Shown piece by piece: positions 23,601 through 34,475 of a stretch of DNA of 64,000 bases (its first letter is position 1; the number at the start of each line of letters is the position of its first letter). Source of the DNA: Echinococcus granulosus. Lineage: Eukaryota; Platyhelminthes; Cestoda; Cyclophyllidea; Taeniidae. The notes beneath the pieces were generated by a model that saw only the letters and a list, made by a program, of their open reading frames with translations, searched no databases and was not told the DNA's origin. The stretch covers positions 1,229,989-1,293,988 of the forward strand of contig NW_020170384.1 in the NCBI RefSeq assembly GCF_000524195.1. The letters run 5' to 3'. Position numbers and translations under genes: made by a program.

Positions 23601-26600
23601 AGTGGCGCACCCACCTGTGAACCTGTAATTCTCTTCCTTCTCACTGACTGCCTGGAGATTGCGCGTCCGAAGAAACGAAACACGGGTGATAATCATGCCA
23701 TTCAAGCAGCTTTGGAGGCTGTTGAGAGTGAGTTATTCTTTGAATGTCAGATGCCCTAATACAACTTTCGTTTTTCATATGGCAATAAGGTTGTCGAATA
23801 TATTAGTGCTGACATGAAGAAAATAGGAAAGATGGATCTTCCTTATAATCCTAAACTTCTATTTGCGGAGTGATCAGTCAAGGAGCTGTGCTGATTCGTA
23901 AGAAATCAGTTTGGGTGATATGGGTGTTAAATGCATACTGATTTTAGAATATCCTACGGTCAGGTGTTGCAAACTATTTGGAAATGTAAGTGGTTCATGT
24001 GGATTCAATTTATTCACCAAAGTAGTCATGCGCATGATGAAACTTGGCTGTTTCTACGGTTTCATCGGTATGTCCACTGCCCATTCCTTTAAGGTCTACT
24101 CGATAGAACCCCTTACACAGCCCACTCATGCCTCACTTGATTATTGTTTTTTTTTTCGTATTCTGTCTAGTCCATCGTTTGTGAGACTTATCTCGATCGG
24201 TCTGCTACATTGATGTTTTACGCACGCATAGCTCTTATTGTAACGGTGCTTTCGACGCGGTGCCTATTCCATTGATATTCTTACATATGCATAGATTTGA
24301 GGTTTCACATGCACGTTTTGTTTTCTTCTGATATAGAGGTGCCTTGAATCTCTAATAGGGCAATCCAAATTCTGGTGCAGGAGACACGGAATCGTCTTAT
24401 TTGTGCCACTACGCGGTTTTTTAAATACCCCGCTATGCTTTTTTAGATGTCTCTTGGTAAAATAGATTAGCATTTCACTCGAGGCCATGTAAAAATCGGT
24501 TGCAGTTTCGGTTGTATTTTTGATTATTTCCTTTTTAAGTGTGAATTTTAAATACCGTGAGGTGCCGGCAAACCTACTCTTTTTTTACTTTTTCGTTTTA
24601 CGTACTATCATAATGAGTGATTCGTCCTTTTCGATGCCCTCCTGAGTATGCGACACATTAGTTTCAATGTTCTTATGCCCTTCTTTAATGCTATTATTAA
24701 TGTAACTTTCTTTCACGACTCCAGGGTAAGGCACTAGAAACGGGACTCACTCATTGTTAGTAGTGCTGTGAAATTGTCCACTGTTCAAAAGTCGTGTTTG
24801 CGTTTGGCTTCCATGCGTAAAAACGTGTATGAAAACAGATCCAGAACTAAAGGCTGGAGCGTTAGTGGAAAATTTCACTTACACATGCCGTGGATACGAC
24901 TGGACAATGTTTTTCTGATGGGAATTGAATCCGTCAATCATCACGAGTTGGAGTGAGATTGCCTGAGTCCACATTCTTCCATTCGTAGGACTCCATAATC
25001 TCCAGTATCCAACTAAACTAACCTGTAATCTGTAGGCGGCTCGCACAGTTCTCTTGCAACCGGCATCTATGATGAGGCAGTGGGCGGTGGTGAGGATGCC
25101 TCTGTAGCTGGCAACTCTTCGATCGGCGGTAGCAGGCGCAGTACTTCAATTTCCCGCGCTGGCTCCGGGGCCTCCGGAGTTACCAAATTCGGCCGAGGAC
25201 CAGACGGCAAGAAGCGTCACAAATTCGCCCATCTACTGCTTCTTAAGCTCCAGGACATCAAACGGGTACTGGATCTGAACACTATGTCCCCGGAGCGTGC
25301 CGCCTTTTCTCTGATCGTGCGAGGTGCCTCGGAAGAGCATGACCAGATGTTTACCTTCTGCTTGGCGGCCAGTTTCACAGCCACAGCCGCCATCGCTTCG
25401 GGCAAGTGTCCGGAGGCGGTGGAGTCTGCAGTGGCAGCGGTGACTGCCGGGAGAAGGCCCTCCTCCTTTAAGGATGTCAGAAGTGAAGTTGCAGCCGGTG
25501 ATAACGCGGAGGGAACAAAGGAGACGGAGGGGATTAGTAGCATTGCGGAGGTGCAGGTGGAAGAAGTGGACGAAGAGGGAGGCATTGAGGAGGGCAGTGC
25601 CGTGGCAAAATTGCAGCATTGCGTGCACGAAGCGAAAACGAGCTTCCTCCGACGCCTCTGCCGCAACATAATGCAAGTGTCTTTTGTGGCTAGCAGTCCT
25701 GAGGATCTTCTTGTCGAAATGCAGCCTGAGGTGGTGCTGGCGTTCGATCTCGACACAGTCTTTAGTAGTGTTGGGAATGGGTCCTTCAAATCGAAGAAGT
25801 AAGTCTGCGCTTCTCATTATTTTATGGCTTTTTTTTGAAAGGCTTTGCCATCCTTATGTAATTAGTAACCAGCGGGACATCTAACTTGGTTGTTTGATTT
25901 TCTGCTCTACGCAAAGTGAAAGGCCAACATTCCTCTTGGTTGTACAATATTTGTCAAGTTTTCACTTCTCCGAGACACTAGTTTACTAGTCCATGGTGTT
26001 TCTGCTCTACTCTCCTTACGAATGGGAAAAATCACTTAAATGTCGACTTTTTGGTGTAATTAATCGCACAGTATTTGCTGAGTTTCGCTAGTGAATTACT
26101 GAATGTCTTTCTTACCTAAGCTGTTAGAATACTTGTTCCTTCGTTGCTTGTTTCCTGCGTGCCTTTCATTTTGCCTTTTTTCCGCGTTACAAGTACATTC
26201 ACGTGGTGGTTTTGCATTTGTGAATGTGCGTTCGTAAGCACGTGGTTATTTTAAATTGACATTATTAGCGTGTTTCATTTGGTTTCTCAAATGAGAAGTC
26301 TCGTGATTCATGCTAATACTCATTCACAAAAATTGAGATTTTCAAAAATAAAACATTTATTTCCCCGTAAACATCCTCAAGACATGGAAATTTATATCTT
26401 GATTCGTTTTTTATTGTTAAAGTCTTCATTAACGCTGTGACACACTTAATTTGCGTTAATTTCTCGGAAATCTTTCGTATGTTTATTTACGTCACTTATG
26501 TATCACGTTCACCTAGCAGTTTGTCTCTCAAAACATTCGCATATAGTCTATTCATAAGTGATAGATATTTGGATTCCGAGGACCATATTTGGTAGCAGAA

Positions 26601-29600
26601 TTCACTATCACCAATGGTTATTTTGGAAATTCCAACTAAGCTGCTTTGCAATGACGCGCGTTGGTTTTGAATGCTCGAAATTGGTTCCTCGTGGGTTTAG
26701 TAGATGCACACACTTGTAATGGGTCAGAATATACCAATGGTCGAGGGCAACGTCTGTCGGAGGTGGTCACTACCAAATTTAACTATATCGGGAATCATAA
26801 TGCATTAGCATTGAGCTTTTCTATCCGGCCTCCCGACAATTCCGCTTTACTGCGTATCCGTGTAGATTTTCGCGTCACTTGGGTCGTGCAATTTCAATGA
26901 AGACGCCACGACGTCCAGCAAACACACGGAACGCGAACGGACCCTCGACGATGTCTTACCACTACGAGTGCAACAGCGCCACACGGCAGGGTGGGAGACG
27001 TGTCCCCTCTCATGTTTCTGGACCTCCACTAGGAGCTCTTGAGAGCGCTTCGAGCATGGCTCTCTCTTCCAGCATCTCACTTCTTTCCACTGCCGCCGCT
27101 ACTGCCGAAAAGGAGAATCGCCACCATTATAACAACGTTTCCTCGGGGTTTGCCACACCCTCGCGTCCCTCTGTCCTCGGATCCATATTTACTGGAGTGG
27201 GTTCCTGGACTTGCCTTTATCCCTACTTTCACTCCCTTCCTCTTGTATTGGCATCACCCAAATGTGAAAGCGAGGTGTCTGAGGTAATGGGTAATTCGAG
27301 GGCAAAGGTTCTGGATTTTGTAGTGTTTTGACAATTTTGCCCGGCACCGCTTGGTTATGTCTTTAGTCTATGATAATTCAGGTGTTGAAGTTTTTTGTGG
27401 TTACTCTTCTGTGTTACTTACCAGAATAGGAAGAAAGGTCTATATTTTCTATCGCGCCGAGAATACTTCACATTTCAGAGGTAGTTGTGCATTTTGGAAT
27501 TGCCAACAGATTCATTTATTGCGTATTGATTGCAAACTGCAGTGCCGGATCTTACCTACCAGGTTCAGTTGTTCTTCATAGGAAAATTTGTCTCCATAAA
27601 GCTACTCGGTGAAATGATAAGCATCTATCAGCTTCTATGAGTTTCATTCAAATTTTGTTTCAATGCATTTGTTACTACTATCCCATCTAGAAATCATGGG
27701 GCAGAAATCGAAAATTAACTGGAAGAGTCAAGCTCCATGTCAGCGAGATGCTGAAAGGGCTTGTTTAATATAATAAAAACAAGTTTTCTCTGGTATAATG
27801 TGGAACCAGATTTTGTATCGCCGTGGAACAATGGACAGCTGTCATGCGAATTCGGTTTATCTATAAATGAAGAGCCTATTTTTGAGGAGTGGAGCCCGAC
27901 TTACGATAGCATTGTTCAGGAATTCTACCATCTAGTACCTTATTCTAACATTTAATTTTGGTGCAGAATCGACACACATTGTAGAAGTTTATTGATTCTG
28001 CTTTACAAACCTTTTAAGTTCTCTTTTGATTTATTACTAAGATGGGTTATTCATTCCAATCGTTTCAGCTGCTTCTTCACACGACCAAAGCAACTCCAAT
28101 GAAGTCCCCCACTAGGGTAGTGAACAAATTTGATGAGACGATGGAAGCCGAGTCACAGCTGCTGAATGAAAGCTACGTCTCACAAGACGCCTCCATCACT
28201 CCTACAGTTGCCAATACTGCAGTAGTAGCTAATTCTGTTACTGTCTCCGCTTCAAAGGCGGAACAAAAGAACCTCTGGCTAGAGCTGATATCTGATGAGG
28301 AGGGAGAGGAAGGAACATCGGGTGGAAGAAAAAACCTCTGTGACGGTGGCAACGAGGAAGACGATGTCGTCTCTGTAGACTCCTCCTCGTCTTCGGGTCC
28401 TTGGCCCGGCTTCTTCCCACCCCCCGTCCCCTCCACTGTCACGAACAAGAAGACTAAGAAGGACCTTACTGCTGCCACCTCCTCCACTACCTCCCTCCGA
28501 TCAAACTGCTCTTGCTCTGCGCGTGACGGTAGTCATGCTAGACAGTCCTTCGGTGGACTCATGTGAGTCGACATTTCTACTGGCTTATTGCTATCACCGC
28601 CATCTTACCAAATGTGCTTTGCGTCACATAAATCCCAAGGTCGCCTGTAGCTTGAAAAATAAGAGGTGTATTGGTCCTCAAATTACGAAAACCTACGTCT
28701 ATCTGTTTTGCTGTTTTAAACACCAATTTACTTACGACACAATTTGATCTAACCGGATGTCATATTTGCAACTTTGGTAGTGTACGTGTTAAGTTACTAG
28801 CGCTAATGCTAGTACTCTGCAACCTTAATTCTTACCTTTTAAAAGTATTCCTTAAATTGGACCTTGCTCTAGCACTTTACTTGACGCTTTAAATCGGCGT
28901 CGAGCTTCTAAACATATATTTTTATTGGTAAACGAACTAATTTTTCTCTTGTCAGGAATGCGACTCGAAAGAGTATCTATCACTCCTTCCTGGCGGGCAT
29001 TCGCCGATCGAAGCTGCCGGAGCGGAAACACCAGCATCAGCGGCAGCAGTGTCAACGCAACCAGCAGCACACGGCTCCTAATTCAGGTTCTTTGTCGCGA
29101 GTGGCTCCATTGGCAACGGCGGACGAGGATGAGTGCAACGAGGAGGATGTGGTGGTAAAGGATGTGTCAGGAGGAGGCAAAGCCAGCTGGTTGATGCGTC
29201 ATCAACCGCCGCCGCGCTTTCGATCCGTTGATCTACGTACTCCCGGTACTGCAAGTCTCGATAAGGTATGTTGGTAACATTCTCTGCCACATGATTTGAG
29301 TGGTAATTTAGAGCACTGATTCATTTTTCCTGTACACAAAAAGGATGTCTTTCAGGTCATTTAAATGCATTCCTGTCCTAGGCAAACACTGATTTTTATA
29401 TGCGGTTCCTGCGCTCACTTGGAATGGCTGGTTTAAATAGTCTATATTAGAGCAATGCAAATCTGATGAATTTGATAGCCTAATTTGGGATTAGAGACCT
29501 TTAGTTTTTTTCGTACCCCCTGTTCACCTAACCACGGTAACAGCACACGTTTCGCCTATGGTAAATCTCTACTTAGTCTTCTACCTCATCGTTCGTAAGT

Positions 29601-30642
29601 GTATTATGTATCCTAGGTACAAACTAAGTTTTCTTCCTATCAAGCAGATGCTTTCGTCTGTACTTTATCCCGGATTCCGGAAATTTTAGGACTATCATTG
29701 ATTTTCATAGATCATGTCTCAGATACCATTACCTTGTAAAATTCGATATCATTGAATTAGACAATTTCAAGTGTGATATAGCTGATATAAAATTGGTGGT
29801 TTTACTAGCAGTGAGTATTATTGACAGATGCTTCACTTCTGTTTATTTACCGCTTAGCCAGAGCAATATAAAAACGTGTCTGACTGGCATCTTCCCTGAG
29901 TTCGTTCAATCCATGCTCATCGCAAATGGGTTGTAAATCCTGGAGAAGTGCACACACTTATTTGACGAATGCCATGAGTTTTATTTATACCTAGTCTTGG
30001 ATGCACTCGTTTACTGATGAAATGGGTTGGTGTAGGCGCTAACATCCTCTATTTTAGTCTGCCTCTGAGTGCAACCTCTCGCTTCGTGTGAATCGCCCAA
30101 TTTCACGGGTCCCGGCAACCAGCAGTTCCACCTCCATAAAGAACCTCTTCACCTCTCCCTTCCGCGTCCCCACCGCCCCTCCGCTTCGAAAGTCAATTGC
30201 GGCAGCAACACAACTCGTGGGAAAATCAAAGATAACTCAGCGCAATCCCTCTCCAGAAAGTATAACCAGCTGGAGTAGCCTTATTACTCTCGGCGAGGGT
30301 CGCGGCGAAGATGCTGCCGATGTGGAAGTGGTTATGCGTCGTCGTCCAGCTGACTCTTCCCTGGACACCTGTAGCATGATCGTTCACCCTTCACCATCTC
30401 TCCTAGCCTCCTCTTCCTCATACTTCAAGAAACTGAAAGTAGGCAAAAAAAGTAAATTCCGAAGACCGTGCGGCAGTGCCATCTTCCATCGAACCAGGAG
30501 CGAGATGGTGGTGAAAGAAGAGGAGCAGGAAAGAGAGTCGGCTGTGACGATTGAGGAGAGTAGTAGTGGACAGAGCTCCTCAAACGCGGGTTCCTCGAGC
30601 AGGCGAGAGAGCTTCTTCCAAAGGGCCTTCTTTTTTAAATGA
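17690..30642 (+). CDS. ECT2: ECT2 Rho guanine-nucleotide exchange factor (BRCT-DH-PH), about 16 exons
   Basis: Exons: 17690-~17914 (uncertain), 19508-19810, 19882-~20103, 20142-20333, 20411-20795, 20866-21165, 21250-21410, 21927-22124, 22891-23074, 23299-23459, 23532-23727, 25036-25798, 26866-27283 (donor could be 27196), 28069-28562, 28956-29265, 30058-30642. Phases agree from exon 2 on; total about 1700 residues against about 900 in human. ECT2 activates RhoA at the cell equator in cytokinesis. Exons 2-5 carry BRCT repeats: AITGF with the phosphate-contacting Thr, GEKVRKA with the partner Lys, WVEDAW, then LTHVVVADDW and LDWFWKSLQ. Exons 7-10 are the DH domain (LLTERNYLNILEYL, RGxxGPILP-like GGPILP, SLSDLLVRPVQRLP). 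Exon 11 opens the PH domain (FLLTDCLEIAR), completed in exon 12 (LLLLKLQDIKRVLDL). The PH is split by a Gly/Ser-rich insertion, and an acidic insertion follows. Exons 13-16 form a long Ser-rich tail ending in FFFK. Exon 1 has no clear homology. Confidence 0.93.
17915..19507 (+). other. ECT2: ECT2 first intron, possibly hiding a short exon
   Basis: Comparison with animal ECT2 suggests that 30-40 residues of the N-terminal BRCT0 region are missing between the exon at 17690 and the exon at 19508. A short coding piece may therefore lie here. One small candidate lies at about 18100-18130, between an AG and a gtgaat, but nothing is decisive. Otherwise AT-rich sequence without recognisable features. 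Confidence 0.4.
22125..22890 (+). other. ECT2: ECT2 intron inside the DH domain
   Basis: The donor is AAA|gtagat and the acceptor tttcctgccacag. Joining them restores a continuous DH helix that aligns with human ECT2 without a gap. No other feature seen. Confidence 0.75.
23728..25035 (+). other. ECT2: ECT2 intron inside the PH domain (1.3 kb)
   Basis: The donor is GAGA|gtgagt and the acceptor tgtaatctgtag, in matching phase. The intron falls in the loop that carries the Gly/Ser-rich insertion. A further small exon inside cannot be excluded, but none is required by phase or homology. Contains only AT-rich sequence. Confidence 0.7.
25799..26865 (+). other. ECT2: ECT2 intron after the PH domain (1.1 kb)
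   Basis: The donor is AAGAA|gtaagt and the acceptor tatccgtgtag. The join gives KKFSRHLGRAISMKTPRR, which resembles the basic segment following the human ECT2 PH domain. No other feature seen. Confidence 0.75.
27284..30057 (+). other. ECT2: Introns of the ECT2 tail (27284-28068, 28563-28955, 29266-30057)
   Basis: Three introns separate the last four exons. Acceptors are cgtttcag, cttgtcag and tctattttag; donors of the last two are CAT|gtgagt and AAG|gtatgt. The first donor is ambiguous (GAG|gtaatg at 27284 or GGA|gtgggt at 27197, both phase 0). The intervening DNA shows no repeats or other genes. Confidence 0.6.
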
Positions 30643-30782
30643 ACGAAAATCTGCATGTAAATCCCATCCCTCGAGTTAAAACTGGACCCACTCATACTCA
30701 ATTTCCATCATATCGTTCTGCTTATTGACAGCAGTTTGAAGGAATTTAAACATGTATGCCTATTTTTTCCACATTATGAATT

Positions 30783-30788
30783 AATAAA
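30783..30788 (+). terminator. ECT2: Polyadenylation signal of ECT2
   Basis: Canonical AATAAA about 141 bases after the stop codon, followed by a T-rich stretch (30806-30818). It fits the 3' end of ECT2. Confidence 0.7.
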
Positions 30789-31481
30789 AAGCCTGTATTT
30801 TAATTTGTTTTTTTTTTTAAAATTAACCAACCAATTCTGCCACTGTAATTGAGTAATTGGTCTCACTCCGAAGGATTTGTTCTCATGCGTTTTACAGCCA
30901 GTAATATCCATTCGTGTATTGTTCTACTTGAATTTAAGGCTTTTAGGGGCATATGGGGAGCAAAAAGGGTTCGGTTGATCGCCTAAGTCGCTGCAGAAGG
31001 AATTTAACCCATGACTGATGGCCAGATTCTTCGGGTTTAACGGTCCTCTCAGAAAATCATTGAGGCCGACGCGAGTGTAGCAATATCGAGGCCTCTGAGC
31101 GTCAAGAGTCGGGTAAGAGTTGGCATTAATACAGGCGTGAAATTAGGAACTTTTTCTATGAAGTTTGGTAGTTTTAACAGGTTCTAGCAATGATGATGGA
31201 CTTTGCATGTTAGTCTCTTCTGATTTATGGTTTCATTCTTTAGTTTATGCTTGTGAATATTAACAGTTCATCCCACGTAGGGGAATTGGGTACTAAATCT
31301 ACGTAAAAGTGTACAGTCAACAAAAAAGCCCGTCAAGAAGTTTGTACAGTTTTCGGTATGGCTCACTGCATTGGCTTGCTGTGAGTTGAAGGTACTTGTA
31401 AAGTAAATGCGCTTCCTTGTGTGCATGCATTACTGGGCGTAGGCAGATGCGCACCAGTCTAGCGCTGCGGTACTTTTTTGC

Positions 31482-31640
31482 CTTCTCTTCTACCTTAGCG
31501 TTATTTTGGACGCTTCATAGGGTAAACGTTGGTCGAACCTGATGGATGCTATTTGAGCTTGTCAACTTCGCGAGCTGAGCTGAGCTCCATTCCAAAGTTG
31601 TGGTTGCAGAAGCTTCACGTCAAATCTGGACATCATGCAA
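31482..31640 (+). repeat. Dispersed repeat, copy C, left half
   Basis: It aligns by eye with 40740-40900: shared blocks around the cctgatgg/cctgatag element, the gagctga...tccaaa...gtggttgcag segment, and the GAT.T.GACATCATG/gatgtatgg end. It is clearly more diverged than copies A and B, and is separated by about 620 bases from its right half. Confidence 0.65.
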
Positions 31641-32108
31641 ATTGCAGTAGCAGGAATTAAAAGAGTCACTTGAGTAAACAACTAGTGGTTCTGGCGATGA
31701 GTCAGCCAAGGATCATTACGATGAGTTGGACCCTCCACCCCCTTACTACAGACATTAAGAGGAGATGAGTGCGCTCGGAAATTATAACTTTTGGTAATGC
31801 TTAAGGTGATTAATAAGATGATTGGTTTATACCTACATATACTGGAAGGTAAAAGTTGTGGTGGAAGCTAAACAAATGGATTTTACTTTCGTGTAATGCA
31901 TTGATGGTAGGTGACGGGCATTGATTTGTTCTTAACTTCTTTGAATCACGTTATAAAATCCCTTTGTTTAGAAAGGATTACTTGCTGGTTTATCTGTGAC
32001 GAGAAAGGCCTTTTGTATTGCAACGTTAGTTAAACTAGCGCTTGTTTGCTTATTCGCAAAGCACCCATTTACTAATCGCCCCACACACTTCTGAGCTTCT
32101 CAGAAACC

Positions 32109-32130
32109 TGTGTGTGTGTGTGTGTGTGTG
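32109..32130. repeat. (TG)n microsatellite
   Basis: Eleven uninterrupted TG units. It lies within the segment that separates the two halves of repeat copy C. Confidence 0.9.
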
Positions 32131-32262
32131 GTGAACTATAGATCCAGAGCAGACAAATAGAACTGGGGCTTTAAAACAATTTGGCAAGGTACTACCAGGT
32201 CGCAAAACAGTCGTAGGAATAATTAAACACACTCTTCTTCACGTGAGGACGATACTGCCTTG

Positions 32263-32420
32263 GCTTCTCATCCTTTGTACTTCGCCGAGGATAATGCTCC
32301 GAGCGATCACCATCATCTTTCCTTGGTATCACTACCTGATGATGGCGTGCGAGGAGGAATAAGCAGTTAGAAAATGGAATTGAGATGGAAATGGAGGTGG
32401 TTAGAACTAGCCTGTTTGCC
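32263..32420 (+). repeat. Dispersed repeat, copy C, right half
   Basis: It aligns by eye with 40970-41120: the tacttc.ccga.gat block, the gaccatcacc/gatcaccatc block, and the right end with gaaaatgga...gagatggaaatggaggtgg.tagaac.ag.ctgtttgcc. Same order and strand as the left half, so the two were once joined. Confidence 0.65.
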
Positions 32421-34475
32421 CCAAGTGACGAAATGGGTTCTACAAAAGTTTCGCATTTGACTAATGAAAGGTGCTTATGCTGTGTAGTGTTGCTTAGTGA
32501 TTCCTAAAGTTCTTCGGTTTTTGCCATAAAAATCTCATGAATTTACTTGGTTACCTCGTGGTTAGCCCCATTCAGTGAATATGTGCCACAGCTGCCCCCA
32601 AGTAGTGTCTGCTGGAAAATAGGTAAACGTCCTTAAGACTGTTCATTCTCTTGCTTTGACTGATGGACCACGGCTAACCATATTTTGCATTTGAAAGGTG
32701 CTTATTAGGAGGCGTTTCTTTCTGTAGACTAAATAACCTTAACTTGCGATACGACCGTGACCTGTATCCTTCTGGTCGGGGCCAAGAATTCTAATCCAGC
32801 AACCTGTATTAAACACGTTTACGTACAATGCATTTGTTTGGCGAAGGGATATCATTTATTCTGGCCTCATTCTTAATAGGGTACCACCATTTAGCATGCT
32901 GATTTTATCTTTGCATTGGAGAAGATTCTTCTTCATAACAGCTTACGATATGCATTGATATTACGGTAAAACGGTGGCCAGGTGCTAGACGTCTAAGAAC
33001 TAAAAGGATGAAAAAATCAACCGAGAATTGTGTCGTTCCTATATCTCAAGCATTCTGTACTATTGTAGTGGTGTGAGAGGAGGCTTCGGCGTGATACTTT
33101 GTTTACTTAACTCTCGGTATCGGGTCACTTAGGGCCCCACTATTGTACCCTAACCTGGTGGCCTAGCCTCCAGGCCCTTCCACTAGCCCCAAGTCCTACT
33201 GTACGTCGAGAATACACACTCTACCCGAGTATAATGTCTTCTTTCCTCCTCAGGGAAGTCTTGAGGTGCTACATCAGCAACCGGTGTAGAGATCGCAGCT
33301 CCGTGGATAATACTAACTTCTTCCTGCATCATAATCGGAAGGGGCCATTCTCCTTGCATTCTAGCGATACAAATCAGATAAAGCGCGGGCTTTTCAAACC
33401 TAAAAATTGAGATAATAACGATGGTGGTTCGGAGAGTTGTGCGAAAAAATTGGTTGGTTTATGCTTTTCGGGTTCAATACTAGGTGCCTACCATTTTCTT
33501 ATTACTTACCATCAGTAGCATATTGCGTAAAATTATTACCTTTTTCCTATTGCTCAAATTTGACACAAGACTTTCAAAAGTACTTGTCCGCAAATTTTCC
33601 GAACTCAAAAATCTGTGGTTACACTTTTCGTGTGTTTCGGCGAAATAAACGCAATAGAAAGAACTGAAGATGCTTACGAAAAGAAGCAGAACACGTGCTA
33701 GAAACGTGCGTCTAAAGTGAATTTCGTACCTTATTTTGAGGTGAATGCAATTGGCGAACTGTTACATGGCGAAACAGTCTACGCCTATGTGGAGTTAATA
33801 ATTGTTCACCAGAACTATAAACAACTTGTAGTTGAATAAACGAAAAGTATCCACCAGACCAATAGACATAGATGGCACGAAATATTGAGTCGTTCCAGCC
33901 CCTTTAGCGGATTTTGTATATTTCACTTGGGCTTAAACCACCTAAATTTGCCGCTTCCGTACCAGATTTTTCGTTTTGGCAGTTGGCCAATTAAAATGTC
34001 CAAAGACGTTGTGATCTTCCAATCAGTTAATTTAAAATTTCCGCTAAGTTGGAGATTTTATGACTGCTCGAGTTCGTCATCGTAGGTCCACAAGTCAATT
34101 CAAGCTAGCTCAATACTAAATCGTCATCGAGTCAAGTGATTTGCCCAATCCAAAAGACGCGTGCGGCTGTGGTGTTACAGCCCTATCGTGTTACCCTATG
34201 ACATACGTATCAGCACGTCTTCGAGTCAATCTCTTGATTGCCTATAGGTCCATGCGGTCTAAACCAATGGAAAGGCGCTATACCTGGTCCAATCCGCGGT
34301 TGGCACAAACGTGCATTAAGCTCCGCTCTTGGCGCGTGCGCCCGCACATGCACATACAAGCGCTTGCATCCGCACACTGCTGGTTGAGCAAGGTACGGAA
34401 CATCACTGCAACTGGCGTTTCTTCAGCAGGCTTCACTTCCCTTCCAGTGAAATTGTTGGGTATCAGAACATCCTC

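Larger units (their letters stand above)
30789..34475. other. Intergenic region between ECT2 and RADIL
   Basis: About 3.7 kb without a supported gene. It contains the two halves of a diverged dispersed repeat (31482-31640 and 32263-32420) and a TG microsatellite. The part next to 34475 has several TC-rich AG sites (for example ending at 34437 and 34447) that could be leader splice acceptors for RADIL. Confidence 0.55.

Noticed and set aside
25217..25817. Two long minus-strand frames of about 190 codons
   Set aside because: Antisense shadows of the GC-rich ECT2 exon 12.
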